From Maribacter vaceletii (GTDB lineage: Bacteria > Bacteroidota > Bacteroidia > Flavobacteriales > Flavobacteriaceae), in the NCBI RefSeq assembly GCF_003634105.1, contig NZ_RBIQ01000008.1:62001-126000 (forward strand): a stretch of 64,000 bases of DNA, written 5' to 3'. A program made the position numbers and the translations under genes. Of the stretch, positions 17,560-26,798 are shown piece after piece (the stretch's first letter is position 1; every line of letters starts with the position of its first letter). Under the pieces are notes generated by a model, which worked only from the letters and a program-made list of their open reading frames with translations, did no database searches and was not told where the DNA came from.

Positions 17560-19128
17560 ATGAAAACCACCTCACAGTTAAGAAAATTACTATTACTATT
17601 AAGCATTTTTACAATACTATTTTCTTGTAGTAAAAATGATTCTGAAGAAAAAGATGAAGAAATAATAAAAGAAAAATCTACTAAGGAAGAAGAAGAGGAA
17701 ATTGTAGAACAAGTAGCTACATTAAATATTATCGAATCAATTAGTGCTACAGAAGACTTATCATTATTTAAAGCTGCAATTGTAAAAGCTGGCCTAGAAA
17801 GTGAATTTTCTGTTGCTGGCCCATTAACTTTATTTGCGCCTACTAATACTGCAATAGAGGAGTTGTTTACATTACTAGGAAATGATTATAATAGTTTTGA
17901 TGATTTTAATAATTTTATTGAAATTGAATTACTTAAACGTATCATATTATATCATGGTATAGAAAAACAATTGAATTCAGATGCATTATCAGAAGAAACA
18001 ATAGAAACATTATTAGATGGTGATAGTATTAAAATTATAGCTTCTGGTGAAACATTTGTTATTGGTGATGCATCTGAGGTAGATGCTAATTTATTAGAAA
18101 TAGATACTAAAGCAACTAACGGTATAATACACACTATAGATAAAATTTTAATTCCAGCAGAGGTACAAGAGTTTTTAAACAATACAAATGCAACTAATGA
18201 TAAAACAATATCTAAATTAGTACAGGAAAATCAAGATTTTTCACTTTTAAAAGATGCTTTAGAAATTACAGGATTGTTAGATACTTTAAATGAAGACGGA
18301 CCTTATACGGTTTTTGCTCCTACAAATGATTCATTTGGAGGTATATATGCTCTTTTAGGAGCTGGAATTACTTCTTTAGAAGATATAGATACTGCGTTTG
18401 AAATAGATTTACTGCGTGATGTATTATCTTATCATGTATTTGAAGGGGTTATAAAATTTTCTGATATTACTGAAGGGGAAATCGAAACTTTATCTGGAGA
18501 TAATAAAATAAAAATTTCTTCTATAGATAATGGATACGAATTAGTAGATGCAACTACTTTAGGAGCAAATTTTGTTTTAATAGATATACCAGCAAAAAAT
18601 GGAATAATACATACTATAGATAGAGTTTTGTTACCACAATCTGTGATAGATGGTTTAAGTAGCGAAGCCAGTAAAGTATTTGCTGCAGCTTTAAAAAATT
18701 TGGATAATTGTAACATAGCGCATAACCTATTTAAAACATTGCAAAGTAGTCTTGGAGGTTTCTTAGATAAAGAATTTACTTTTTTTATACCTTCTGATGC
18801 AGCATTTATGAAACTTATACAAGAAAAAGGGTATACTTCATTAGAAGAATTTAATACAGCTGAAGATTTAGAAATGTTAAAAAAGATTTTTAAATACCAT
18901 TGTGTAGAAACAGGAAAGTTAATGTCATCTAGCATAATAAATAATGAAAGTCTAGATACAGCGCAAGGGGAAAAAATTACTCTTTTAGTTAATGATAATG
19001 GTATTTATATTAAAGATAAAACAGATGCTTTAGCAAAGATTTCTAAATCTAATAAAGAGGTTTTAAGAGGAGTAATACATGTTATAGATAAGGTATTAGT
19101 TCCAGAAGAGTTAATAGATTTTTTATAG
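17560..19128 (+). CDS. Lipoprotein with three fasciclin (FAS1) domains
   Basis: A 522-residue exported protein with a lipobox (LFSCSKND) followed by a strongly acidic Glu/Lys linker (about 27-50). Three FAS1 domains follow at about 55-200, 212-356 and 370-520. Each has the H1 motif (TLFAPTNTAI, TVFAPTNDSF, TFFIPSDAAF) and ends in a YH...GIIHTIDKVLLP-like H2 region. FAS1 modules mediate adhesion and protein-protein contacts. The third domain is the most divergent. The stop is 1 bp from the stop of the convergent TIGR02757 gene. Confidence 0.9.
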   Translation: MKTTSQLRKLLLLLSIFTILFSCSKNDSEEKDEEIIKEKSTKEEEEEIVEQVATLNIIESISATEDLSLFKAAIVKAGLESEFSVAGPLTLFAPTNTAIEELFTLLGNDYNSFDDFNNFIEIELLKRIILYHGIEKQLNSDALSEETIETLLDGDSIKIIASGETFVIGDASEVDANLLEIDTKATNGIIHTIDKILIPAEVQEFLNNTNATNDKTISKLVQENQDFSLLKDALEITGLLDTLNEDGPYTVFAPTNDSFGGIYALLGAGITSLEDIDTAFEIDLLRDVLSYHVFEGVIKFSDITEGEIETLSGDNKIKISSIDNGYELVDATTLGANFVLIDIPAKNGIIHTIDRVLLPQSVIDGLSSEASKVFAAALKNLDNCNIAHNLFKTLQSSLGGFLDKEFTFFIPSDAAFMKLIQEKGYTSLEEFNTAEDLEMLKKIFKYHCVETGKLMSSSIINNESLDTAQGEKITLLVNDNGIYIKDKTDALAKISKSNKEVLRGVIHVIDKVLVPEELIDFL

Positions 19129-19129
19129 A

Positions 19130-19894
19130 TTAAAATTTTTCAAAAACTCCTAAGCCAAATAAAGCAAAATCATATTTTACGGGGTCTGTAGGGTCTAATT
19201 TTCGTAAAGAGGCATCTAATTCTAAAAGTGCTTTTGCATCATTTTGCTTGCGGTTTAAAAGTTTTAACTTTCTAGCAACATTACCAGAATGCACATCTAA
19301 GGGGCAAGATAAAGAGGAGGTAGGTATGGTTTTCCAAATACCAAAATCTACTCCGGTAGAAGCGTCTCTCACCATCCAACGTAAAAACATATTTATACGC
19401 TTGGCAGCAGAACCTTTTAAAGGGTCAGACACGTGTTTGGTTGTTCTTTTTGGATGTGGAATTTCAAAAAAAACAGATTTAAAACTAGAAATAGCTGGTT
19501 GTAAAGAATTTTCGGTGAGGTTGGTTTTAAAAACAGATTCTAACCCTCCGTTATTTTCATAAATATTGCGTAAACTTTTTATAAAGAACTTTGCATCTTC
19601 ACTATTAAAAGTTCGATGTACAAATGTATTAAAGGCTTTTAAATCTTCTTCTTTATGTTGCATAACAAAATCATGAGGAGAATTTCCCATAATAGTCATC
19701 ATTTGTTTTGCATTTTTTATAATACTTTTTCTGTTTCCCCAAGCTATTGTTGCGGTTAAAAAAGCACTAATTTCTATATCCTCTTTCTTAGAGAAGGTAT
19801 GCGGAATTTGTATGGGGTCACTTTCTATAAAATCTGGTCTATTGTATTGTACAACCTTGGCATCTAAAAAATCTTTAAGTTCTTTTTTAGTCAT
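19130..19894 (-). CDS. TIGR02757 / DUF2400 family protein
   Basis: A 254-residue protein matching the TIGR02757 family by its characteristic segments FLTATIAWGNR, RMFLRWMVRD-like (MFLRWMVRDAS) and CPLDVHSGNVARKL. The family is helical, with a helix-hairpin-helix-like core distantly related to DNA glycosylases, but no activity is established. It is followed upstream on the same strand by the LolD-like ATPase gene, 3 bp away, so the two are co-transcribed. The function is unknown. Confidence 0.82.
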   Translation of the reverse strand: MTKKELKDFLDAKVVQYNRPDFIESDPIQIPHTFSKKEDIEISAFLTATIAWGNRKSIIKNAKQMMTIMGNSPHDFVMQHKEEDLKAFNTFVHRTFNSEDAKFFIKSLRNIYENNGGLESVFKTNLTENSLQPAISSFKSVFFEIPHPKRTTKHVSDPLKGSAAKRINMFLRWMVRDASTGVDFGIWKTIPTSSLSCPLDVHSGNVARKLKLLNRKQNDAKALLELDASLRKLDPTDPVKYDFALFGLGVFEKF

Positions 19895-19897
19895 ACA

Positions 19898-20602
19898 TTA
19901 TTTATCTGCATTCCATTCTTGCCATTCTATAGATTCCTCTTTTTGTGTAAAGTTGCCGTCTACCATAACTAATTTTCTATCAGCTAAGTTTGCTAACTCT
20001 TCATTATGTGTAACAATAACAAAAGTTTGCCCGTATTTTTCTCTTAATTCAAAGAACAACTTGTGTAAATTATCGGCACTTTCAGAGTCTAAATTACCAC
20101 TAGGTTCATCTGCAAAAATTATAGAAGGGTTATTAATTAGGGCTCTGGCAACAGCAACACGTTGTTGTTCTCCTCCAGATAATTCATTTGGTTTGTGATT
20201 ATATCGGTGAGATAACCCTAAAAAGTTTAATAACTCTTTAGCTCTTTTTTCTGCATCTGTTCTATTCGTTTTTTTTATGTATGCAGGAATACAAACATTT
20301 TCTAATGCTGTAAATTCTGGTAGTAACTGGTGAAATTGAAAAATAAAACCAATATGTTCATTTCTAAACTTTGCAAGCTCTTGATCCGTTAAATTAGTAA
20401 CATCTATATTATTAATTAAAAGGCTACTATTTTGTTTATTATATTGCGCATCTAATGTTCCTAATATTTGTAAAAGGGTTGTTTTTCCTGCACCAGATTG
20501 TCCTACAATAGATATAACTTCACTTTTTTTTATGTGTAAATCTACTCCTTTTAAAACCTGAAGTTCTCCATAAAATTTTTGAATATTGGAAGCCTTTATC
20601 AT
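19898..20602 (-). CDS. ABC transporter ATP-binding protein, LolD/MacB type
   Basis: A 234-residue ATPase. It has Walker [10 protein letters not shown] (about 34-42), Q-loop region [16 protein letters not shown], signature [15 protein letters not shown], Walker [15 protein letters not shown] and an H-loop in VTHNEELA. The TALENV and LSGGEQQR features point to the LolD/MacB/FtsE class, which works with FtsX-type permeases. In Bacteroidota it is usually annotated as a lipoprotein-release ATPase. No permease gene is nearby, so the partner is encoded elsewhere. It is first in a two-gene unit with TIGR02757. Confidence 0.87.
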   Translation of the reverse strand: MIKASNIQKFYGELQVLKGVDLHIKKSEVISIVGQSGAGKTTLLQILGTLDAQYNKQNSSLLINNIDVTNLTDQELAKFRNEHIGFIFQFHQLLPEFTALENVCIPAYIKKTNRTDAEKRAKELLNFLGLSHRYNHKPNELSGGEQQRVAVARALINNPSIIFADEPSGNLDSESADNLHKLFFELREKYGQTFVIVTHNEELANLADRKLVMVDGNFTQKEESIEWQEWNADK

Positions 20603-20732
20603 CTAATTTTTTTTAACGGGATGAAAGTAAACATTAGCACGGACATACCAAAATATAGAGACAATCAATGGGGTTGTCTTTATATATATGCCAGTAAACA
20701 TACCAAAATACTAGGAATTAATAGAATAGGCA

Positions 20733-20740
20733 TATATTTG
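20733..20740 (+). promoter_or_regulatory. Putative -7 element before folE
   Basis: TATATTTG matches TAnnTTTG exactly, 32 nt before the folE ATG. No clear -33 TTG is seen. Confidence 0.35.
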
Positions 20741-20772
20741 CATAATATTAGGTTTAAAAGATAGTATAAAGC

Positions 20773-21372
20773 ATGTCATCATATAAAAATTTAGAAGAAT
20801 ACGATCAAGAAGTTACAAAAGAAGTACAGGAAAAATATACTTCTATTTTAAACGGAATTGGGGAAGATGTTTCTAGAGAAGGTTTAGTAAAAACTCCAGA
20901 AAGAGCTGCAAAAGCAATGCAGTTTCTTACGCAAGGGTATGATTTAGACCCTGTGAAAATATTAAAGGGAGCCATGTTTAAAGAGGATTATGATGATATG
21001 GTTATTATTAAGGATATAGAATTATATTCTTTATGTGAACACCACATGCTACCTTTTTTTGGAAAAGCGCATATAGCTTATATTCCTAACGGTCATATAG
21101 TTGGGTTAAGTAAAATACCAAGAATTGTGGATGTTTTTGCAAGAAGATTACAAGTGCAAGAAAGGCTAACACATGATATATTAGAGTGCATAAATAATAC
21201 ATTAAAACCACAGGGTGTAGCAGTCGTTATTGAAGCTTCTCATATGTGTATGATGATGCGTGGTGTGCAAAAACAAAATTCTGTTACAACTACATCAGGG
21301 TTTAGAGGACAGTTTGAAAAACAAGAAACTAGAAATGAGTTTCTTAAGCTTATAAGCTCACATTTGTCATAA
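20773..21372 (+). CDS. folE: GTP cyclohydrolase I
   Basis: A 199-residue enzyme that converts GTP to 7,8-dihydroneopterin triphosphate, the first step of tetrahydrofolate synthesis. The zinc ligands are visible: Cys88 and His91 in [14 protein letters not shown], and Cys159 in [28 protein letters not shown] and [11 protein letters not shown] are also typical. The length is normal for the family. It stands alone, with a small membrane-protein gene 48 bp downstream. Confidence 0.96.
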   Translation: MSSYKNLEEYDQEVTKEVQEKYTSILNGIGEDVSREGLVKTPERAAKAMQFLTQGYDLDPVKILKGAMFKEDYDDMVIIKDIELYSLCEHHMLPFFGKAHIAYIPNGHIVGLSKIPRIVDVFARRLQVQERLTHDILECINNTLKPQGVAVVIEASHMCMMMRGVQKQNSVTTTSGFRGQFEKQETRNEFLKLISSHLS

Positions 21373-21420
21373 TTTGGCATCTTTGTTGCTTTAGTAAGTA
21401 TAGAACACTAAATTATTTAT

Positions 21421-21723
21421 ATGCCTACTAAATCTAATAAAAAAATAAAACACCTTTTTCTAAGCCTTTTGTTTGATGGTATAGGAATGCTTTCTTTTGC
21501 AGTTCCTTTTCTAGGGGATTTCTCAGATGTTATTTGGGCTCCTATTTCTGCTTGGTTAATGATTAAACTTTATAAAGGAAAAATAGGGAAAGCAGCCGGA
21601 GTAGTATCTTTTGTAGAAGAAATAATACCTGGACTAGATGTTATACCAACCTTTACCATAATGTGGTTATATACTTATGTATTTAAAAAATCTAAATTTA
21701 GCAAGATTATAGATGTAGATTAA
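21421..21723 (+). CDS. Small membrane protein, unknown function
   Basis: A 100-residue protein with about three hydrophobic segments: 11-30, 34-46 and 68-88. A charged KGKIGKAAG loop and FVEEIIPGLDVIPT lie between segments. No domain that I can name; similar short proteins are common in flavobacteria. It follows folE by 48 bp on the same strand and may be read with it. Confidence 0.7.
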   Translation: MPTKSNKKIKHLFLSLLFDGIGMLSFAVPFLGDFSDVIWAPISAWLMIKLYKGKIGKAAGVVSFVEEIIPGLDVIPTFTIMWLYTYVFKKSKFSKIIDVD

Positions 21724-21849
21724 TTACTTCATAAAAATGCTTATAATCTAAATTTAAATACTTAGAGGTTTTTCTCAATTTTTTTAAGATTATTTTCATA
21801 TAGATTTACCCATAGGTTATTTGCTAATTCTTATTACAATGTATTAATT

Positions 21850-21900
21850 GTTACAAAAATAGAATTCAAAAATTGTAACTTTACATAAGACAATTTTTGA
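21850..21900. promoter_or_regulatory. Overlapping inverted repeats around the putative sulfite-oxidase promoter
   Basis: An 11-bp perfect inverted repeat (TCAAAAATTGT at 21866-21876, ACAATTTTTGA at 21890-21900) has 13 nt between its arms. Its left arm overlaps a second repeat, GTTACAA (21850-21856) / TTGTAAC (21873-21879). A -7-like TAACTTTA lies at 21876-21883, between the arms of the first repeat. The end is 11 nt before the sulfite-oxidase ATG. This fits an operator, or two competing RNA pairings. Confidence 0.45.
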
Positions 21901-21911
21901 GATAATTAGTA

Positions 21912-23132
21912 ATGAGTAGACGTAAATTTATTAAAAAAGCCACTCTAGGTACTCTAGCAGGTTTAATAGGTGCCGATATTGTTTTTGGAGCTTCAATGCC
22001 AAAAAATTATTTTCCAATTGCTTTACAAGAACCAGATTTATTTCAACTATTTGGTAAAAGTCCAGAAATGACGGTTTTGAATACTAAACCATGGAATATA
22101 GAGGCAAAAGCACATTTGTTAGATGACAAAATTACACCTAATAAAGCTATGTTTTTGCGTAACAATGGGTTACTTCCTGAGAAAATAGATTTAGATAAAT
22201 GGACTCTTACAATAGATGGTGAATCTGTAAAAGAAAAAAAAACATATTCTCTGTCAGAATTAAAATCAAAATTTAAACAATATACCTATCAACTTACATT
22301 GGAATGTGGTGGTAATGGGCGTAGTGAGTTTGATCCTCCTGCAAAAGGTAACCAATGGACTATTGGCGCTGTTTCTTGTGCAAATTGGACAGGAGTACGG
22401 TTAAAAGATGTTCTAGAAGATGCGGGTATTAAAGAAGATGCTGTTTATATAGGATACCACGCAATAGATTCGCATTTAAGTAGGGATCCAAATAAAGAGC
22501 CTATTTCTCGTGGTGCCCCAATGGAAAAAGTAGTACAAGATGAAACTTTGTTAGCTTTTAAAATGAATAATGAGGCTATTCCTTTAGCACATGGGTACCC
22601 GTTACGTTTAATTGCTGGTGGTTGGCCTGCTTCTGTATCTGGAAAATGGATTAATAGAATTAGTATTCGTAATAAAGTACATGATGGTACTAAAATGACG
22701 GGTACAGCATACCGTGTGCCATGTAAACCTGTAGCTCCGGGAGAAAAGGTTAAAGATGAGGATATGTGTATTATAGAATCTATGCCTGTTAAATCATTAA
22801 TTACGTTTCCTAAAACAGGTGCAATAATTAAGGAGAATAAAAAACTACATATTAGGGGACATGCTTGGGCTGGAGAGTTAGAAGTTGCCCAAATGGAGTA
22901 CTCTATAGATTTTGGCGCTACATGGCTAGAATGTGTTATAGATAAACCGGTAAATAGGTTAGCTTGGCAACATTTTAGCGCATCACTTTCTTTTCCCCAA
23001 AAAGGATATTATGAAATATGGGCAAGGGCAACAGACTCTCAAGGAGTAAAGCAACCAATGGTTTTGCCAGGGTGGAACCCAAAAGGGTATCTTAATAACG
23101 CATGTCATAGAATAGCAGTTAAGGTAATTTAA
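21912..23132 (+). CDS. Sulfite oxidase-family molybdoenzyme (SorA/SoxC-like)
   Basis: A 406-residue exported enzyme. A Tat-type signal (SRRKFIKKATLGTLAG) begins at residue 2, as expected for a cofactor-loaded protein. The molybdopterin domain carries the metal-ligand Cys132 in LECGGNGRSEF, followed by GAVSCANWTGVRLKDVL. ISRGAPMEK and HGYPLRLIAGGW are substrate-pocket signatures. The C-terminal dimerisation domain begins near 290 (SLITFPKTGA). The likely reaction is oxidation of sulfite to sulfate, with electrons passed to the cytochrome c encoded 1 bp downstream. SoxC-like sulfane dehydrogenase activity is an alternative, but no other sox genes are nearby. Confidence 0.88.
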   Translation: MSRRKFIKKATLGTLAGLIGADIVFGASMPKNYFPIALQEPDLFQLFGKSPEMTVLNTKPWNIEAKAHLLDDKITPNKAMFLRNNGLLPEKIDLDKWTLTIDGESVKEKKTYSLSELKSKFKQYTYQLTLECGGNGRSEFDPPAKGNQWTIGAVSCANWTGVRLKDVLEDAGIKEDAVYIGYHAIDSHLSRDPNKEPISRGAPMEKVVQDETLLAFKMNNEAIPLAHGYPLRLIAGGWPASVSGKWINRISIRNKVHDGTKMTGTAYRVPCKPVAPGEKVKDEDMCIIESMPVKSLITFPKTGAIIKENKKLHIRGHAWAGELEVAQMEYSIDFGATWLECVIDKPVNRLAWQHFSASLSFPQKGYYEIWARATDSQGVKQPMVLPGWNPKGYLNNACHRIAVKVI

Positions 23133-23133
23133 A

Positions 23134-23613
23134 ATGAAAAATTCAGATTTTAGGATTCAAGTAAAGGCTTTTTATGCGTTTTTATTGGTGTGTATTTCTC
23201 TTTTAGTACTTCTGAGTATTGTTATCTTATTATATAATAGTAACCCAGATATTTTTTATAGTAAAAAGGAAATAGACACTAAAGATTATATAGAAGTAAG
23301 TAAAGATGATAACTACGACAAAATTGAGAATGGAATTCATATAAGAACAGGTTTTAAAGAAGGAGAAGGCTTAATGGAAACTGTAAATAATTGTACTAAT
23401 TGCCATTCTGCTCAATTAGTTATTCAAAATAGGATGAATAAAGAAAGATGGGAAGAAACAATACACTGGATGCAAGAAACCCAAAATTTATGGGATTTAG
23501 GAGATAATGAAGCTATTATAATAAATTATTTGGTTACTAATTATCCACCTGTTAAAAAGGGGAGGAGAACTATTTTGTCTACTGTAGAATGGTATAATTT
23601 AGAGGATGAATAA
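23134..23613 (+). CDS. Membrane-anchored mono-heme cytochrome c (SorB-like)
   Basis: A 159-residue protein with one N-terminal membrane helix (about 12-34) and a single heme motif, CTNCH, at Cys87-Cys90-His91. WEETIHWMQ and IINYLVTNYPP resemble sulfite-oxidase cytochrome partners, with a methionine in the Trp-Met-Gln segment as a candidate sixth ligand. It starts 1 bp after the molybdoenzyme stop, which strongly suggests a SorAB-type sulfite:cytochrome c pair. The partner that re-oxidises it is not in the window. Confidence 0.87.
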   Translation: MKNSDFRIQVKAFYAFLLVCISLLVLLSIVILLYNSNPDIFYSKKEIDTKDYIEVSKDDNYDKIENGIHIRTGFKEGEGLMETVNNCTNCHSAQLVIQNRMNKERWEETIHWMQETQNLWDLGDNEAIIINYLVTNYPPVKKGRRTILSTVEWYNLEDE

Positions 23614-24487
23614 ATACATACTTGGTTTTGGTAATGCAATTGAAGGTAGTATAAACTGGACATGGAAATCTATTTGTTTAGACGTTCCTTGGTATACGAA
23701 TTATTTTTGGGGTTTGTTTGTTATTTCTTTACTAGTTTGGCTTTTAGAAATTGTATTTCCATGGCGCAAAAATCAATCTATTTTTAGGAAAGATTTTTGG
23801 TTAGATGCTTTTTATATGTATTTCAATTTTTTTATATTTTCTATTATAATAAGTGGTTTTTATAAAGTTATAGAGTTATTTTTTTTAGAGTTTAATATTA
23901 CTGTTACTAGTTTAGCAATTTTTAATTTAGATGCTTTTCCTGTCTTGGGAAAACTACTAGTTTTTTTTATAATTCTAGATTTTGTGCAATGGTTTACACA
24001 TATATTATTGCATAAACTTCCTTTGCTTTGGCGTTTTCATAAAATACACCATAGTGTTAAAGAAATGGGATTTGCTGCGCATTTACGTTACCATTGGATG
24101 GAAAATATTTTATATAAACCTTTAAAAACTATTGGGGTGATGTTACTTGGTGGTTTTGAACCAGAGCAAGCTTATATTGTTCACTTTTTTGCTATTATTA
24201 TTGGGCATTTAAATCATTCTAATGTGAAAATTACTTGGGGGCCGTTAAAGTATATTTTTAACAACCCAGTAATGCACTTGTACCATCATGCTTATACTTT
24301 GCCGGAAGGAAAATACGGCGTAAATTTTGGAATTAGTTTAAGTATTTGGGATTATATTTTTAAAACTCATTATATACCAGAATCTGAAGGGAAAATTAGT
24401 TTAGGTTTTAAAGGAGATGAAAAAGTTCCAAGTTCTTTTTTTAGTCAATTAACTTTTGGCTTCAGTAAAGAAAAACAGGCTAAATAA
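23606..24487 (+). CDS. Sterol desaturase / fatty acid hydroxylase family membrane protein (1)
   Basis: A 293-residue integral membrane di-iron protein. Hydrophobic helices lie near 33-52, 75-95 and 110-130. The histidine clusters are HILLH, FHKIHHS, HLNHSN and HLYHHAY, the pattern of the FA_hydroxylase superfamily. It overlaps the cytochrome gene by 8 bp (ATGAATAA), so it belongs to the sulfite-oxidase operon, which is unexpected. The substrate is unknown. The family hydroxylates or desaturates lipids using O2 and an electron donor; in this operon the cytochrome is a possible donor, although this is speculation. Confidence 0.87.
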   Translation: MNKYILGFGNAIEGSINWTWKSICLDVPWYTNYFWGLFVISLLVWLLEIVFPWRKNQSIFRKDFWLDAFYMYFNFFIFSIIISGFYKVIELFFLEFNITVTSLAIFNLDAFPVLGKLLVFFIILDFVQWFTHILLHKLPLLWRFHKIHHSVKEMGFAAHLRYHWMENILYKPLKTIGVMLLGGFEPEQAYIVHFFAIIIGHLNHSNVKITWGPLKYIFNNPVMHLYHHAYTLPEGKYGVNFGISLSIWDYIFKTHYIPESEGKISLGFKGDEKVPSSFFSQLTFGFSKEKQAK

Positions 24488-24496
24488 AATAGTTCT

Positions 24497-24814
24497 TTAT
24501 TTAAACAAAAAGCCTAAACCAAATCTACTAAGCATTTTTTTTTCAAAATTCCAGAAGAATTTAAATTGCCCAAATAACCAGCCAAAAGCAACTAATAAAA
24601 CCTGATAAATTGGAAAAATAATTAAAATACGAAATGTCCAGTATATAAAACCGCCCCACCAAGCTTCTGAAAAGGATTCTCTAACTAATCCAATAGCATT
24701 CAATATAGGTTTTGCTAAAAATACAGCTGAAGAGCCAGTAATAGAGAAAACAATTAGTATAATAATGATAGCAAAATTAGAATCTATTCCCCATCGTTGT
24801 TTCAATTTTTCCAT
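24497..24814 (-). CDS. Small membrane protein, possibly DUF6787 family
   Basis: A 105-residue protein starting MEKLKQRWGI, with hydrophobic segments at about 14-36 and 55-83 and a GQFKFFWNFEKKM tail. The KLK-x-RW start and the GQF-x-FF tail resemble a flavobacterial family that I recall as DUF6787; this assignment is from memory. It ends 10 bp from the stop of the convergent hydroxylase gene. Function unknown. Confidence 0.65.
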   Translation of the reverse strand: MEKLKQRWGIDSNFAIIIILIVFSITGSSAVFLAKPILNAIGLVRESFSEAWWGGFIYWTFRILIIFPIYQVLLVAFGWLFGQFKFFWNFEKKMLSRFGLGFLFK

Positions 24815-24845
24815 AGCGTATTTTAATCGCTTGCAAATATACTTT

Positions 24846-25304
24846 TTAAATACGAGGCATAAAAGGACCTAAGCGTTGATTATATTTTCTTTGGAAATAA
24901 ATAAAGTAATTATATAATTTATAATTTACTTCATAACCATAGTCTATATTATTTTGGTAATTAATTTCAAGCTCATATAAGTTGGGATTATATCTTTGTG
25001 GTTGTAAAACCCTTCTATTCCATTCAGAAACATAAATTTGATTTCTATTTTCTAAATACGTTTGTGAATAAAACCCCTCTGGTCTTGCAGTGCTCTGTAA
25101 CCAAAAATTAAAACCAGGTTCTATTATTATAATATCATATTCTGTAACATCACTAGAGATTGTAATTGTATCTCCTTCTATTTTACTAAAAGAAATTTTC
25201 TCCTCATTAGATATAGAAAGGCTGTTTTTAGAAGTTTTACAATTATTAAAAGTGAGGATGCTAATAATAAGAAAAACACAAATTTTATACGTAAAATTTT
25301 TCAT
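24846..25304 (-). CDS. DUF6146-like lipoprotein
   Basis: A 152-residue exported protein with a lipobox (TFNNCKTSK). The mature part contains EYDIIIIEPGFNFWL and a tyrosine- and asparagine-rich C terminus ending RLGPFMPRI. It looks like the DUF6146 family of Bacteroidota lipoproteins; the assignment is from memory of its conserved YELEINY/NYKLYNYF pattern. It lies 31 bp upstream of the small membrane-protein gene on the same strand. Function unknown. Confidence 0.7.
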   Translation of the reverse strand: MKNFTYKICVFLIISILTFNNCKTSKNSLSISNEEKISFSKIEGDTITISSDVTEYDIIIIEPGFNFWLQSTARPEGFYSQTYLENRNQIYVSEWNRRVLQPQRYNPNLYELEINYQNNIDYGYEVNYKLYNYFIYFQRKYNQRLGPFMPRI

Positions 25305-25414
25305 TTGTTATAAAGTTACTATTTTTTCTAAAACGAATAGTTTTTTTATGGTTTAAACCTTTTTAGATAAGATATTTGTCCAAAAATAAGAGGTTTTTAT
25401 TCCAATTATAATCT

Positions 25415-26722
25415 ATGGACAAAACATTAAATATACCAAAAACAAAAAAACCTAGAGTAATAATAATAGGAGGAGGTTTTGGAGGAGTTTCTATTGCTAA
25501 AGAATTAGTAACTAGGAAAGATTTTCAGATTGTGTTAATTGATAGACAAAATTACCACACTTTTCAACCTTTATTATATCAGGTTTCTACTTCGTCTTTA
25601 GAACCAGAATCTATTGCCTATCCTTTACGTAAAATTGTAAAAAGAGGAAAAAATACATTTTTTAGGATGGCAGAAGTTTTAGAAGTAGATACATCTAAAC
25701 AAGAAATTAAAACCAACATAGGTTCTATTAATTATGATTATTTAGTAATTGCTACAGGAGCGCGAACTAATTTTTTTGGGAATAAAGCTATAGAGCAAAA
25801 TGCTATGCGAATGAAGAGTGTGCCACAGGCTCTAAAATTACGTAGCTTAATGTTAGAAAATCTGGAACAAGCTGTAATTACACCTAATTTAGAAGTAAGA
25901 AAAGAGTTGTTGAATTTTGTTATTGTTGGAGGAGGACCAACAGGAGTAGAACTTGCAGGTGGTATAGCAGAACTTAGAGAAAATGTATTACCAAAAGATT
26001 ATCCAGATATGGATTTTTCTGAAATGGAAATACATCTTATAGAGGGAGCAGATAGAATTTTACCACCTATGAGTGCTGAGGCTAGTAAAAATGCCAAGAA
26101 ATTTTTAGAAAAATTGGGAGTTAAAATTCATTTTAATACTATAGTTACTAATTATGAAAACCACATAGTTTCTACTAATACAAATTTAGAATTAAAAGCA
26201 GCAACATTTGTTTGGTCTGCGGGAGTTACAGGAGCGCCTATTAATGGTATAGGTGGCAATGCTTTAATAGAAAAAGCAAATCGTTATAAAGTAAACGAGT
26301 TTAATCAAGTTTTAGGTTTTGAGAATGTTTTTGCAATAGGAGATATTGCATTAATGCAAACCGAAAAATATGAAAGAGGACTACCAATGGTGGCGCAACC
26401 TGCTATACAACAAGGAAGTCATTTAGGGAAAAACTTACGAGCATTACATAACAAAAAGTCATTAAAAGCTTTTAAATATTTTGACAAAGGTTCTATGGCA
26501 ACTATAGGGCGTAATAAAGCAGTTGTAGATTTAGGGAAATTACGTTTTGGCGGTTTCTTTGCTTGGTTTATTTGGATGTTTATTCATTTAGTTTTCTTAG
26601 TAGGATTTAGAAATAAGGTAGTAACTTTATTTAATTGGGTTTATAATTATATTAATTTTGATAAAGCCTCTCGTTTAATAATTACTCCTTTTAAAGCAAA
26701 GGAAGATACAGATGTTGTTTAA
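25415..26722 (+). CDS. ndh: Type II NADH:quinone oxidoreductase (NDH-2)
   Basis: A 435-residue flavoprotein. It has an FAD motif IIIGGGFGGVSIAKEL at the N terminus, a second nucleotide-binding motif (NADH) FVIVGGGPTGVELAGGIAEL near 170, and the FAD-contact motif VFAIGDIA near 305. QNYHTFQPLLYQVST is the conserved quinone-site segment. A C-terminal amphipathic and hydrophobic region (about 375-420) anchors it to the membrane. It oxidises NADH and reduces menaquinone without pumping protons. Its own promoter is probably just upstream, and it is followed by a strong terminator. Confidence 0.92.
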   Translation: MDKTLNIPKTKKPRVIIIGGGFGGVSIAKELVTRKDFQIVLIDRQNYHTFQPLLYQVSTSSLEPESIAYPLRKIVKRGKNTFFRMAEVLEVDTSKQEIKTNIGSINYDYLVIATGARTNFFGNKAIEQNAMRMKSVPQALKLRSLMLENLEQAVITPNLEVRKELLNFVIVGGGPTGVELAGGIAELRENVLPKDYPDMDFSEMEIHLIEGADRILPPMSAEASKNAKKFLEKLGVKIHFNTIVTNYENHIVSTNTNLELKAATFVWSAGVTGAPINGIGGNALIEKANRYKVNEFNQVLGFENVFAIGDIALMQTEKYERGLPMVAQPAIQQGSHLGKNLRALHNKKSLKAFKYFDKGSMATIGRNKAVVDLGKLRFGGFFAWFIWMFIHLVFLVGFRNKVVTLFNWVYNYINFDKASRLIITPFKAKEDTDVV

Positions 26723-26745
26723 TTTATTATAAAACCTGATGTATA

Positions 26746-26781
26746 AAAAAAATCCGAACAAGTAATTGTTCGGATTTTTTT
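26746..26781. terminator. Bidirectional intrinsic terminator between ndh and DUF937 gene
   Basis: A 14-bp perfect stem AAAAAATCCGAACA / TGTTCGGATTTTTT with a 6-nt loop, flanked by A and T runs. It lies about 20 bp from the stop codons of both convergent genes. Confidence 0.9.
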
Positions 26782-26798
26782 ATCTATTCATATCGGAT

